A stretch of 64,000 nt of DNA from Rhodococcus sp. NBC_00297 (GCF_036173065.1 NZ_CP108041.1:992001-1056000); one strand, 5' to 3'; shown: positions 8,980-17,914, counted from the stretch's first letter. A program made the numbers and translations. Notes: generated by a model not told the origin, from the sequence alone.

Positions 8980-9026
8980 GTTCGGACCGGTGCTCCGAAC
9001 CGCCGGTGTGAATCCCGTGTCACACC
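8980..9026. promoter_or_regulatory. Two adjacent inverted repeats upstream of the tetR gene
   Basis: Repeat 1 (8980-9000) is GTTCGGA-N7-TCCGAAC. Repeat 2 (9005-9026) is GGTGTGA-N8-TCACACC. They lie 25-71 nt before the tetR start, a typical place for TetR autoregulation. They differ in sequence, so at most one may be the TetR operator. The rest of the gap up to 9222 shows no gene. Confidence 0.45.
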
Positions 9027-9222
9027 CTTCTACTGCGCGTGATCATGATAGGCACAGGTTGGACTCGAACACCGCCACAGAAATGCACTCGAGACAAAAT
9101 CACAATGACGACCAGCGCTCGAGCGAGTCCAGGCACCGCTCCGACTGCTTCTACTCGTCGGTAGGTTCTTTATCTCGACGAGAGCCGACTTCTCGTCCGC
9201 CGGCACCGGACGTCGGCGCACG

Positions 9223-9660
9223 TCATTGCAGCGAGACGGCGACGAAGATCTCGACGTTCCCGTCGGCTGAGAGGCACTCGAACTCCACCCCGCCGGCGCG
9301 CACGATCGAGCCGTCGGCGATGGCCTCCTCGGCCTGCGCCCACGCGTCCTCCGCCCGGTCGGGCAGCGTCATCGACGGCGTGAAGACCGCGAACGCTCCC
9401 GACGGAACCGTGACGAAGACGTCGCCGATCGGCACGTCGTCGACGTTCCCACGAGGTACGCCGACGACGACGTTGCAGACACCACGCTGATCCGGGACGT
9501 AGACGGTGTAGACGTCGGCGTCCTCCGGTTCACGTTCGCGGATACGTTCACGCAGGAACACGACGAGATCGCTGGCGCTGCCCTCGGGTCCGGGATCGAC
9601 ACCGGGCACGACCAGTCCGCCGAACACCATGCTCGGACGTGCCACGAGACGGAACGTCAT
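9223..9660 (-). CDS. GyrI-like effector-binding domain protein (second of pair)
   Basis: A 145-residue free-standing effector-binding fold (GyrI/AraC C-terminal type) with no DNA-binding domain. The pattern MTFRLVARPSMVFGGLVV, YTVYVP, VPSGAFAVFTP and VEIFVAVSLQ matches the repeated beta-alpha-beta-beta layout of the family. Such domains bind small hydrophobic or cationic molecules and are normally fused to regulators. The start overlaps the stop of the upstream paralogue by 4 nt, so the two are translationally coupled. Confidence 0.7.
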   Translation of the reverse strand: MTFRLVARPSMVFGGLVVPGVDPGPEGSASDLVVFLRERIREREPEDADVYTVYVPDQRGVCNVVVGVPRGNVDDVPIGDVFVTVPSGAFAVFTPSMTLPDRAEDAWAQAEEAIADGSIVRAGGVEFECLSADGNVEIFVAVSLQ

Positions 9661-10124
9661 CCCGCACCGCCGACGCCCCGCGAGCCGGGCGTCGCGACCG
9701 GAACGTACATCTCGATCTTGTACGCGTGGGGATACACCTCGAACTCACCGGTGAAGGCGCGAGTGAAGGACCCCATCTCCTCCGCGTGGGTGATCTCGTT
9801 CCACAGCGTCGTCAGGACCTGCGGAAAATTGCCGACTGCTGAGAATTTCGCATAGCGACCCGCCGGCACACGCGCCACGATGTGCCCGCGGCGCACGTCA
9901 CCGTCCGCGACGCGGTACCCGACGATCTGCGTGCTGTAGGACCCGATCGCGGGAACGAAGTCGGTGTAGATCGACCCGAGCGGTTCACCGATGTCCTGGT
10001 TCAGGATTCCGGACCACGCACGTTCGAGATTGGTGTCATAGAGAGAGCCCAACGCCCGTTTCGGGCTTCGCACAGGGAGACCCGCAACCCACGTTTCCGC
10101 GAGGTCGACGAATTCGATGGTCAT
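9657..10124 (-). CDS. GyrI-like effector-binding domain protein (first of pair)
   Basis: 155 residues, a clearer member of the same fold: MTIEFVDLAETWVAGLPVRS, YTDFVPAIGSYS, IVARVPAGRYAKFSAVG, TLWNEI and a final KIEMYVPV strand. It has no helix-turn-helix. The Met at 10124 begins the conserved first strand; the open frame extends further upstream but without domain content. It may act as a ligand-sequestering or heterodimeric sensor with its coupled neighbour. No catalytic function is known for stand-alone members. Confidence 0.75.
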   Translation of the reverse strand: MTIEFVDLAETWVAGLPVRSPKRALGSLYDTNLERAWSGILNQDIGEPLGSIYTDFVPAIGSYSTQIVGYRVADGDVRRGHIVARVPAGRYAKFSAVGNFPQVLTTLWNEITHAEEMGSFTRAFTGEFEVYPHAYKIEMYVPVATPGSRGVGGAG

Positions 10125-10259
10125 GACGGGCTCCCGTGCAACGGCTTCGATGTCCGCGTGGTGGTCACTGACACTCCGGCGGACCGGCACTCGCGACCCC
10201 GCCCGGAGAAGTGCCCACCCGCCGAATACCACGACGCGCCCTCACCATACAGTGCCGCG

Positions 10260-11231
10260 TCAGGGGAGAACGGATACCCCGTGAGATCCGTCCATTCCTG
10301 CCGAGGCCGGCAGCGCCTCCACGGGCGGCGGTGCATCGGATCGCCACTGCACCACGGCGGCTCCCGTCAGAATTGCTGCACCACCTGCGATTTGAGTGAG
10401 AGACACCGTCTCGCCGAGCAGGAGCCACGCCGCAACCACCGCGCACAGCACCTCGACCAGCGCGATCACCGATGCGGTCGATGCCCCGAGGGCGCGGGAC
10501 GCCATGATCCCGAAAACGTACGCGACGGCTGCGGAGACCAGGGCGAGCACTGCGACGGCAGTCCACCACGGCCACGCCCGGCCGTCGAGAGCGACGTCGT
10601 TCGTCGACACCTGCAACGGAACCATTCCCAGCATTCCGGCGACGCCGACCACAATGGCGCCCACCGCCAGTCCGGCGGCCGAGAGAACCAACGGATCGAC
10701 GGCGTCGCCCTGTTTCGCGGACACCACGAAGTAGAACGCGAGACACACGGCGGCGGACAGTCCCCAGAGCACGCCGACAGGATCGAACACGGCGCCGTCG
10801 AACACGTCGAGCACGACCAGCGCACCGCCGAGCGCGAGTGCGACACCCGCCATCGTCGTCGGGCGGGGGCGCCGCCGGGTGGTGATCCAGATCCAGCCGA
10901 TCACCAGGACCGGCCCGAGGTACTCGAGCATGAGTGCGACACCCACCGAGAGGTGTTGGATCGCATTGAAGAAGCAGACCTGGGCTCCTGCCACCGCGAC
11001 GACGCCGTACGCGACGACGGTGACGGGAGCCGAGAGCACCCCGCGGAGTGCGCCGCGGCGCAGCAGGACGACGACGGGCAGGAGGATCACCGCACCGCCC
11101 ACGATGCGAGCGAGCACCGCAGACTCGGGCGACCACCCGGTGTCGGTGAGCGCCTTCGCGAACGGGCCCGACATTCCGAACGCGATCGCGGAGGTCACGG
11201 CGAACGCGACACCGGAACGGGAGGACACCAT
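10260..11231 (-). CDS. EamA/DMT family exporter
   Basis: 323 residues with ten predicted membrane segments in two homologous EamA halves (FAVTSAIAFGMSGPFAKAL at the start, then SVIALVEVLCAVVAAWLLLGE in the second half). Family members export amino acids, other metabolites or drugs. The ATG at 11231 has GAAAGGG upstream and begins right at the first helix; an in-frame ATG at 11282 would add a Gly-rich stretch. It is divergent from the CGNR regulator gene, so it is probably that regulator's target. Confidence 0.85.
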   Translation of the reverse strand: MVSSRSGVAFAVTSAIAFGMSGPFAKALTDTGWSPESAVLARIVGGAVILLPVVVLLRRGALRGVLSAPVTVVAYGVVAVAGAQVCFFNAIQHLSVGVALMLEYLGPVLVIGWIWITTRRRPRPTTMAGVALALGGALVVLDVFDGAVFDPVGVLWGLSAAVCLAFYFVVSAKQGDAVDPLVLSAAGLAVGAIVVGVAGMLGMVPLQVSTNDVALDGRAWPWWTAVAVLALVSAAVAYVFGIMASRALGASTASVIALVEVLCAVVAAWLLLGETVSLTQIAGGAAILTGAAVVQWRSDAPPPVEALPASAGMDGSHGVSVLP

Positions 11232-11341
11232 GAGCGGCCCTTTCGAGGATCCGGCCACACCGCCGGGTACGTCGCCCGTCATGTCATGACCGTAACTGTA
11301 GATTGGTCATGACACTAGAGACCCGGAAGGTCAGGAGTCAA

Positions 11342-11884
11342 ATGCTTTTTGCTCATGACACACGCACCGCCCTCGTCTGGGCGGCGGCGCTGATCAACAC
11401 CGCCGCGAACGGCGAGGACCACCTCCCTGACGTGAGCACCCTGTCGTCGATGCTCGACGAGCACGAGTGGACGGGGCGCCGCGAGGGCACACAGGAGGAA
11501 CTCGACGCCGTGCGGGCCCTGCGCCCGGCCTGGCGGGCGCTGTGGGAGACGGGCGAACCCGACGCCGTCGTACCCGTCGTCAACGCGATGCTGGCCGCAT
11601 CCGACGCCCGGCCGTACCTCACCCGCCACGGCGACTGGGGCTGGCACATGCACGTCAGCGACGACGACGCGCCCCTCGCCGATCGCATGACGGCCGAGAC
11701 CGCCGTCGCCCTCGCCGACATGGTGCGGTCGGACGAGCTCGAGCGGCTCCGCCTGTGCGACGCACCGGACTGCGACGCGGTGCTCGTCGACCTCTCCCGC
11801 AACCGATCGAGGCGGTACTGCGACACCGGAAACTGCGGCAACCGCGCCAACGTCGCCGCGTACCGGGCCCGCAAGAAGATCTGA
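11342..11884 (+). CDS. CGNR zinc-finger regulator (ABATE domain)
   Basis: 180 residues. An ABATE-type N-terminal domain (about 1-125) precedes a C-terminal CGNR zinc finger with four cysteines: LRLCDAPDCDAVLVD, then RRYCDTGNCGNRANVAAYRA. Family members are stress- or ligand-responsive transcription regulators that often control divergently encoded transporters, as here with EamA. The ATG at 11342 was chosen because AGGAG precedes it and the upstream in-frame region is not conserved-looking. Confidence 0.85.
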   Translation: MLFAHDTRTALVWAAALINTAANGEDHLPDVSTLSSMLDEHEWTGRREGTQEELDAVRALRPAWRALWETGEPDAVVPVVNAMLAASDARPYLTRHGDWGWHMHVSDDDAPLADRMTAETAVALADMVRSDELERLRLCDAPDCDAVLVDLSRNRSRRYCDTGNCGNRANVAAYRARKKI

Positions 11885-12030
11885 CGACGGCCGGTCCTGG
11901 TGAACCGATATTCGCACAATTCCTGATCAGCTGAAGGTATTCCGTGGTCACCGGACCAGCCACTGGTAGCTACCCGCTTAAAAACGGTGGTTCGCTCCAT
12001 CTGTTGTCGCGCAACGTCATACGACTCATC

Positions 12031-12066
12031 GGTGGCTTTGACGCCACCTGCAGCCGGGGTTACCGT
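12031..12066 (+). promoter_or_regulatory. SigA-type promoter with overlapping operator-like palindrome
   Basis: TTGACG (12038-12043) and TACCGT (12061-12066) are exactly 17 bp apart. The palindrome GGTGGC-TTTGAC-GCCACC (12031-12048) covers the -35 element, a repressor-operator layout. Initiation near 12073 would give a 60-nt leader before the aminotransferase gene. Confidence 0.6.
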
Positions 12067-12131
12067 CGGTGATCGCGGCGGCCCGCCGGGCCGCACGCCT
12101 CATCGCTTCTCCTCGTCTCGGGAGCCACACC

Positions 12132-13376
12132 ATGTCGATCTCGACGTCCCTCGACGGGCGGGTGCAGAGCCACACCCGCGCGCATCTGTCCGAGTCTCGT
12201 GCACGCGTGGCCTCCATGCTGGGCGACATCGTCGAGGACCGCTCGCTCGGAGCCAGACTGTGGTCGACCGACGACGTCGAGTACCTCAACTGCGGCGGGT
12301 ACGGGACCCTCCTGCTCGGCTCCCGGCATCCCCGCGTCGTCGACGCGGTGATCGCCCAGCTCGGACGCCATCCCGTCTCCACCCGCACCCTGCTCGAACC
12401 TCGGGTGGCCGAGGCCGCGGCGGCACTGGCGGCCCGCCTGCCGGACCCGCTGTCGAAGGTCTACTTCGGTGCCTCCGGAACCGAGGCCACCGAAGCCGCC
12501 GTCAAGATGGCCTGCAGCGCCGGCCACCATCGCCTGATCGGGGCGAGCCGCGGCTACCACGGCAAGACCCTCGGCGCGCTCGCCCTCACGGCGAATCCGT
12601 CGTATCAGAACCCGTTCCGTCGACTGTTCACCGCGGCGACCACAGTTCCGTACGGCGACGTCCAGGCACTGTCGGACGCACTCGGCGACGACGCCTCCGA
12701 CGCCTGCGTGGTCCTCGAACCCGTGCAGGGCGAGGGCGGGGTCGTGCTGCCGCCCCGCAACTACCTCGCGGTCGCCTCGGCACTGTGCCGTGAACGCGGA
12801 GCCCTCCTCGTGATCGACGAGATCATGACCGGCCTCGGACGCACCGGCCTGATGTGGGAGAGCGAGCGGGACGCCGTCGACGCCGACATCGTCCTCGTGG
12901 GAAAGAGTCTGGGCGGCGGCGTGATTCCCGTGTCGGCCGCCGTCGCGACACCGCGCGCCTTCCGTGCCTTCGACATCGACTTCGGCATCCACACGTCGAC
13001 CTTCTCCGGTGCGCCGCTGGGGATGGCGGCCGCGTGCGCCGCGCTCGAGGTCATCGACGACGAGAAGCTGGTGGCGCGATCCGCACGGACGGGCGGACGA
13101 CTGCTCGACGAGTTGCGCATACTCACAGCGGATCTCGGGACCGTGGAGGTCCGCGGTCGAGGGTTGCTCATCGGGCTGGACTTCGGCGACGCCGGCACCG
13201 CCGGCCGCTTCCTGCTCGCGCTGCTCGACCGGCGCGTCGTGGCCAACCACTCCCTGAACGCCAGTCCAGTCGTGCGTTTCACTCCCCCGGCCACGATGAC
13301 CGAGGCTGATGTCGACTGGATGCTCACCGCCGTCGGCGACGCACTGCGCGAGACGTTCTCGAAAGGACACCGATGA
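12132..13376 (+). CDS. Class III PLP-dependent aminotransferase
   Basis: 414 residues. ASGTEATEAAVKMA binds the PLP phosphate, VIDEIMTGLGRTG carries the conserved Asp, and the Schiff-base Lys is in VGKSLGGGVIPVSA. FGIHTSTFSGAPLGMAA follows. The family moves amino groups from omega- or other amines. The first gene of a tight three-gene operon: its stop overlaps the reductase start by 4 nt. GGGAG upstream supports the ATG at 12132. The N-terminal YLNCGGYGTLLLGSRHP resembles taurine/ornithine-type enzymes, but the substrate cannot be assigned. Confidence 0.85.
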   Translation: MSISTSLDGRVQSHTRAHLSESRARVASMLGDIVEDRSLGARLWSTDDVEYLNCGGYGTLLLGSRHPRVVDAVIAQLGRHPVSTRTLLEPRVAEAAAALAARLPDPLSKVYFGASGTEATEAAVKMACSAGHHRLIGASRGYHGKTLGALALTANPSYQNPFRRLFTAATTVPYGDVQALSDALGDDASDACVVLEPVQGEGGVVLPPRNYLAVASALCRERGALLVIDEIMTGLGRTGLMWESERDAVDADIVLVGKSLGGGVIPVSAAVATPRAFRAFDIDFGIHTSTFSGAPLGMAAACAALEVIDDEKLVARSARTGGRLLDELRILTADLGTVEVRGRGLLIGLDFGDAGTAGRFLLALLDRRVVANHSLNASPVVRFTPPATMTEADVDWMLTAVGDALRETFSKGHR

Positions 13377-14407
13377 CGATTCTGCTGACCGGAGCCTCCG
13401 GCGTCGTCGGACTGCCGACGCTCCGCGCCCTCACCGAGGACCACGACGTCGTCGTGGTGGAAGGTCGACGGGCCGTGCAGCACTCGGGGATCACTGTCCG
13501 CGGCGACCTCCGCGCGCCACACCTCGGACTCGACGACCGGACGTGGTCCGCCCTCACCCGCGACGTGGACACCGTCGTGCACTGCGCCGGCGTCGTGGAC
13601 TTCGGGATCGACGACGCGTCCACCCGGGCCGTCAACGTCGACGGAGTCCGCCACATCGTGGAGCTCTCCCGGGACGCGTCGGCACGCCTGGTGCACGTCA
13701 GCACCGCCTTCGTCGGCCAACCCGTGATCCCGGACGTCACCGGCGGACTCGCCACCATGCACCCCGGTGCGTACATCGCCAGCAAGAGGGACGGCGAGGA
13801 TCTCGTGCGGAGCAGCGGCCTCGACTGGACCATCGTCCGCCCGTCCATCGTGTGCGGCGATTCCGAGACCGGTGAGATCTCCGAGTTGCAGGGGCTGCAC
13901 ACCCTCGTGCGCGCCTTCCTGCGCGGGACGTTGCCGGTCGTCCTGTGCGAGGACGCGCTGCAGTACGACTTCGTGCCGTGCGACGTCGTCGCACGGTCGA
14001 TCGCGACGGTGGTGAACCACCCGCGGCAGTACGACCGCGAGCACGTGTGGGTCACCAGCGGGGCCGCGGCACTGGACATCGACTCGCTCGTCGCCGTGCT
14101 GGTCGACGAGGCCACCCGCCTCGGGATCGCGGTGGACGCGCCTCGCCGGCTGCACCCGGACGTGTTCCAGCGCCTGTGGAAGCCGGCCTTCTTCGACCTG
14201 CTCGACCCCGCGTCGCAGACGAAGTTCGCCAATCTCCTCGCCTCCGTCGCGAACCTGTTCAACACCAGCCCGTTTCCCACGTCGCTCGGGTCCGGACCCC
14301 TCCCTCCCGCGCAGACGGCGGGCACCATCGAACGCTCCGCCCGCCTCACCGCCCGACATCTGGTGGAGCGCTCCCCCGGCGCCTATCCCGTCCTGCAGTC
14401 CGCCTGA
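13373..14407 (+). CDS. Extended SDR, epimerase/acyl-thioester-reductase-like
   Basis: 344 residues. The N-terminal TGASGVVGLPTLRAL is the NAD(P) site. VHCAGVVDFG, LVHVSTAFVG and YIASKRDGEDL (active Tyr and Lys) are typical of extended SDRs related to fatty-acyl or thioester reductases. The C-terminal substrate domain is about 130 residues. Translationally coupled to the aminotransferase, it suggests a carboxyl-to-aldehyde/alcohol or keto reduction step next to an amination step. An NAD-dependent epimerase is an alternative. Confidence 0.8.
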   Translation: MTILLTGASGVVGLPTLRALTEDHDVVVVEGRRAVQHSGITVRGDLRAPHLGLDDRTWSALTRDVDTVVHCAGVVDFGIDDASTRAVNVDGVRHIVELSRDASARLVHVSTAFVGQPVIPDVTGGLATMHPGAYIASKRDGEDLVRSSGLDWTIVRPSIVCGDSETGEISELQGLHTLVRAFLRGTLPVVLCEDALQYDFVPCDVVARSIATVVNHPRQYDREHVWVTSGAAALDIDSLVAVLVDEATRLGIAVDAPRRLHPDVFQRLWKPAFFDLLDPASQTKFANLLASVANLFNTSPFPTSLGSGPLPPAQTAGTIERSARLTARHLVERSPGAYPVLQSA

Positions 14408-14433
14408 CCGTCGATTCCATTCGAGGAGTTCTC

Positions 14434-14928
14434 ATGTCCCCCAGCATCATCAGTGTGATCGCCACCCTCACCGGCGTCACTCCGGACGACGTGTTCGATC
14501 GGGTCAGCGACTTCGCCTCCTTCGGCGATCACGTACCCATGGTCGACCGCATCACCGTGACGGATCCCGAGTCGCGGGACGCGGCCGGGTACGTTCGATC
14601 GTCGTCGTGGTCGACCCACTTCCGCGGCGGTCTGCTGCAGTGGGTCGAGACGGACACCGTCGACGTGCCCGGCCGCACCGTCACCTTCGAGCAGTCGAGC
14701 GGCGACCTGGGATCGTTCGACGGCCGGTGGGCGGTGCGGGAGACCGGCGACGGCGCCATCGAGATGGCCTTCGACGCCGCCGTCGACATCGGCATCCCGT
14801 CGATGGCCGACATGCTCAATCCGGTCGCCGCACAGGAACTGGCCACCGGCGTGCACCAGATCGTCGACGGGCTCTTCGGCTCGGGCGTCGTCTCCGTCGA
14901 GACCGGGTCGCGGCTCACTCAGCGCTGA
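14434..14928 (+). CDS. SRPBCC family protein (cyclase/dehydrase-like)
   Basis: 164 residues, a START-like ligand cavity fold: an N-terminal strand SIISVIATLTGVTPDDVFDR, SSSWSTHFRGGLLQWVETD, FDGRWAVRE, and a long C-terminal helix around TGVHQIVDGLF. Polyketide cyclases and lipid carriers share this fold. GAGGAG precedes the ATG. Third gene of the aminotransferase operon, 26 nt after the reductase, so it probably binds or cyclises the pathway intermediate. Confidence 0.8.
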   Translation: MSPSIISVIATLTGVTPDDVFDRVSDFASFGDHVPMVDRITVTDPESRDAAGYVRSSSWSTHFRGGLLQWVETDTVDVPGRTVTFEQSSGDLGSFDGRWAVRETGDGAIEMAFDAAVDIGIPSMADMLNPVAAQELATGVHQIVDGLFGSGVVSVETGSRLTQR

Positions 14929-14956
14929 CTGACCGGCCCCGGCCTATGCTGAACGC

Positions 14957-15931
14957 GTGCTCGGCCGACGGCAGTTCCTCCGCGGGGCCGGCGCGGCTGC
15001 GGCCGCCGCCGCCCTGGCGGGGTGTTCCCGAGATACGTGGTGGCAGGACGCTTCCGGCCGACTGCGCATCGCCACCGGCAACGTGGGTGCGGTGTTCGAC
15101 GAGTACGGCGCGGCTCTGCGCACAGAGGCCACGCAGGTGCTGCCGGGTGTGCGCTCGGAGGTCGTCGTGACCGGCGGCTCCGTGGGAAACGTGCTCGACC
15201 TCTCGTCGGGCACCGCGGACGTCGCGTTCTGTCTCGGCGACACGGCGCTCGACGCGGTGCGCGGCGAGGGAGCCTTCGACTCCCCGGTCCCCCTGACCGC
15301 GCTGGCCCGGCTCTACGACAGCTTCCTGCAGATCCTCGTCCCGGTGGATTCCCCGGTCACGGGCATCCAGGATCTGACGGGCGTGCGCCTGAGCGCGGGC
15401 CAGACCGACTCGGGTACCCGGTCGGTGACCGAGAGGTGCCTGGCCGCAGCAGGAGTGGACACGGCGAACGTCTACTTCGTCGCGCAACCGCTCGGCGAGG
15501 CGACGGCGGCGCTGAGCACCGGACGCGTCGACGCGCTGGCCTTCGTCAGCGGGTTCCCGGTGCGGGCACTGGTCGAGCTGGGCGCGCGCACACCGGTCCG
15601 CGCGCTGGATCTCGGTGGACTGGTCGAGGGACTCGTGTCGACCTGGGGTCCGCAGTACGTCACCGGTCCGCTGCCGGCCGGGCCGTACCGTCTGCCCGCC
15701 GCCGTCCAGACTGTCAGCGTGAAGACGTACCTCATCGCGACGCCGACGCTCCGCGAGGACACGGCCTACGGGTTCACGTCCGTCGTCTTCGACCGTCAGG
15801 ACGCGATCGCACGAACCGTGCCCGACGTCCGGCAGCCGACCGTCGCCGCCGGGATGTTCACCCAGCCGGTCCCGCTGCATCCGGGGGCGCTGCGGTGGTT
15901 CCGCGATCGAGACGCGCGGGAAGTGAGATGA
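14957..15931 (+). CDS. TAXI family extracytoplasmic solute-binding lipoprotein
   Basis: 324 residues. The N-terminus RRQFLRG followed by an Ala-rich helix and LAGC is a Tat-like lipoprotein signal. The mature part has IATGNVGAVFDEYGAAL, VVTGGSVGNVLDLSSGTADV and LSAGQTDSGTRSV, typical of TAXI proteins that bind dicarboxylates or glutamate. GTG start with TATGCT 6 nt before it, so leaderless. No TRAP permease gene is nearby; instead it converges on a two-component system, overlapping the kinase gene by 74 bp, so it may present ligand to the sensor. Confidence 0.85.
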   Translation: MLGRRQFLRGAGAAAAAAALAGCSRDTWWQDASGRLRIATGNVGAVFDEYGAALRTEATQVLPGVRSEVVVTGGSVGNVLDLSSGTADVAFCLGDTALDAVRGEGAFDSPVPLTALARLYDSFLQILVPVDSPVTGIQDLTGVRLSAGQTDSGTRSVTERCLAAAGVDTANVYFVAQPLGEATAALSTGRVDALAFVSGFPVRALVELGARTPVRALDLGGLVEGLVSTWGPQYVTGPLPAGPYRLPAAVQTVSVKTYLIATPTLREDTAYGFTSVVFDRQDAIARTVPDVRQPTVAAGMFTQPVPLHPGALRWFRDRDAREVR

Positions 15932-17243
15932 CCGTCCGCAGGCCGGGATCGGCGGGTTCGAAGACCACGTTCCCGTCGGCGTCGCGGACGCGGAGGACGA
16001 CGATCGCGAGACCCAGTCCGGTGCCCTCGACGCCGGCGTGTCGTTCGAGTCGGTGGAAGCGCCGCCCCAGCTCGGCGGCTTCGGCGGCACTGACGCCGTC
16101 ACCGTGATCGCGCACCGTCACTCGCCACGCGTCGCCGGCCTGCTCCAGCGCGACGTCGACGGACCGACCCTCCGCGTACTTCAGCGCGTTGTCCAGAAGG
16201 ACGTCGAGGACCGTGGGGACGAGGTCCTCCTCCAGGAACGCCAGGGCGGTGTCGACGTCGACCCGGACGGTCAGCAGATCCCCGAACAACGGCGCCCACA
16301 GCGCGACCCGCTCGCGAAGCTGCCGGGCGACGTCCACCTCGGAGGAGCGTCGGTCGAAGCCTCCCGCGCGGCTGATCTCGATCACCGCGTCGAGTGAGCG
16401 CGCCATGCGTTCGGTCTCGGCGAGCACCGGTTCGACGGCCGGATCGTCCACGGCCAGGTTCTCGAGCCGGAGCCGCAGTGCCGTCAGCGGATTGGCCAAC
16501 TGATGCGACACGTCCGCGACCAGTTCGCGCTGCTGCTGCCGGGAGTGCTCCACGTTCGCCGCCATGTCGTCGAACGACTCCGCGAGCCGCCGGAGTTCGG
16601 GAGGCCCGACGTGGCGTCCCTCGGTCGGAGTGCGGCCGCGGGACAGCTGCTCGACGCGGGTGGTCAGATCGTCGACCGGCCGCACCACCCAGCCGACGAG
16701 TGGCACTCCCACGAGCCAGGCGACGAGCGCGAGGACGACGGCGCCGCCCGCCGCGGCGAGCACCATCGCTCGCTGCACGTTGTCCCGCGCGGCCGATGTG
16801 TTCTCCAGCATGACGACGGCACCGAGGATCTGCGCGTCCCGGCCGATGGGCGTCGCGACGATCAACGGCTCGGTCTGCCACGGCCACAGCGCAGTCGGAG
16901 CGGAGGTCGGTGTTCCCGCGAGCGCGTCGCGTACCGCGCCCGCCAGACCCGGCACGTCGGCCGGCAGATCCGAGCCGGCAGGTGCGAGCACCGATCCGTC
17001 GATGTCGACGATCCACGTGCGGGTGCTCTCCGTGACCTCGCCGTACCGCATCAGATCGGGTCCCAGTGAGCTCGCGTCACCGACGCTGTCGGCCAGGGTG
17101 GCGAACCGGGTCGCGGCGGCCAGACGCCGTTCGTGGATGGTGATCGCCCGTTCCTCCGCGTGGGCGGCCACGAGCGGCGCGACGAGAGCCGCCAGCACGG
17201 CGGCCGTCAACGTGATCGCCAGTGCGAGCAGCCGTCTCCTCAC
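15858..17243 (-). CDS. TctE-like sensor histidine kinase
   Basis: 461 residues. A first membrane helix at about 5-28, an extracytoplasmic region of about 120 residues, a second helix near 150-175, then a HAMP-like linker. The H-box is VADVSHQLANPLTALRLRL (Gln instead of the usual Glu after His), the N-box DNALKYA, and the G-boxes DHGDGV and GTGLGLAI. The GTG start overlaps the stop of the response regulator gene (GTGA). Its 3' end overlaps the convergent TAXI gene. Context suggests sensing of a carboxylate bound by the TAXI protein. Confidence 0.88.
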   Translation of the reverse strand: MRRRLLALAITLTAAVLAALVAPLVAAHAEERAITIHERRLAAATRFATLADSVGDASSLGPDLMRYGEVTESTRTWIVDIDGSVLAPAGSDLPADVPGLAGAVRDALAGTPTSAPTALWPWQTEPLIVATPIGRDAQILGAVVMLENTSAARDNVQRAMVLAAAGGAVVLALVAWLVGVPLVGWVVRPVDDLTTRVEQLSRGRTPTEGRHVGPPELRRLAESFDDMAANVEHSRQQQRELVADVSHQLANPLTALRLRLENLAVDDPAVEPVLAETERMARSLDAVIEISRAGGFDRRSSEVDVARQLRERVALWAPLFGDLLTVRVDVDTALAFLEEDLVPTVLDVLLDNALKYAEGRSVDVALEQAGDAWRVTVRDHGDGVSAAEAAELGRRFHRLERHAGVEGTGLGLAIVVLRVRDADGNVVFEPADPGLRTVISLPARLDRGTTAAPPDAAGPAG

Positions 17244-17914
17244 GCGTCGGGCTCGGCGGGAGCGACCAGTCGATAGCCGACACCGCGCACCGACTCGATC
17301 CGGGCGACGTCCTTCAGCTTGTTCCGCAGTGACGCGACGTGGACGTCGAGTGTGCGCGAGGCACCCACCCACGTCGTGTCCCACACCTCCTCCATGAGCG
17401 CGGCGCGGCTCACGGGGCGGTCCGGTGTGCGGGAGAGTGCCACGAGCAGTTCGCATTCCTTCGCGGTGAGCGTGCGCACGGTGCCGTCGGGTGCGGTGAC
17501 CTCGCGGGTGTCCCGAGCGAGGTCGAAGCCGAGATCGACGGCCGGCTCGGTGGCGACGCGTCCGACACTGCGCCGCACGACCGCGTCCAGCCGTGCGAGC
17601 AGCACCGCGAAGCTGTACGGCTTGGTGACGTAGTCGTCGACACCCGCACGCAGAGCGCCGATCACGGAATCCTCGGTGCGCCGCGCCGTGAGCGCCACGA
17701 TGGGAACGGACGAGTGCTCCCGGATCCGGCGGCAGACCCACAGGCCGTCGTGATCCGGGAGCCCCATGTCGAGCAGGACGAGATCGGCGTCGTCCACCAT
17801 GTCGAGCGCCGCGGTCCCGGTCGCGGCGTGCCGCACCGCCCAGCCCTGCCGACGCAGCGACTGTGTGAGTGCGTCGGCGACTCCGAGGTCGTCCTCGACG
17901 ACGAGAATCTGCAT
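17240..17914 (-). CDS. OmpR-family response regulator (TctD-like)
   Basis: 224 residues: receiver at 1-115 with acidic cluster VEDDLG, phospho-acceptor Asp in LVLLDMGLPDHDG, Thr in IVALTARR and Lys in YVTKPYS. A winged helix follows (TLTAKECELLVAL, WVGASRTLDVHVASLRNKL, VRGVGYRL). First gene of the pair with the kinase. The likely target is the MHS permease gene immediately upstream on the same strand, by analogy with tctDE systems. Confidence 0.9.
   Translation of the reverse strand: MQILVVEDDLGVADALTQSLRRQGWAVRHAATGTAALDMVDDADLVLLDMGLPDHDGLWVCRRIREHSSVPIVALTARRTEDSVIGALRAGVDDYVTKPYSFAVLLARLDAVVRRSVGRVATEPAVDLGFDLARDTREVTAPDGTVRTLTAKECELLVALSRTPDRPVSRAALMEEVWDTTWVGASRTLDVHVASLRNKLKDVARIESVRGVGYRLVAPAEPDA

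Noticed and set aside
9030..9221. 63-codon minus-strand frame upstream of the tetR gene
   Set aside because: Arg/Ser-rich shadow-like composition, no ribosome site; the stretch is better read as promoter sequence.
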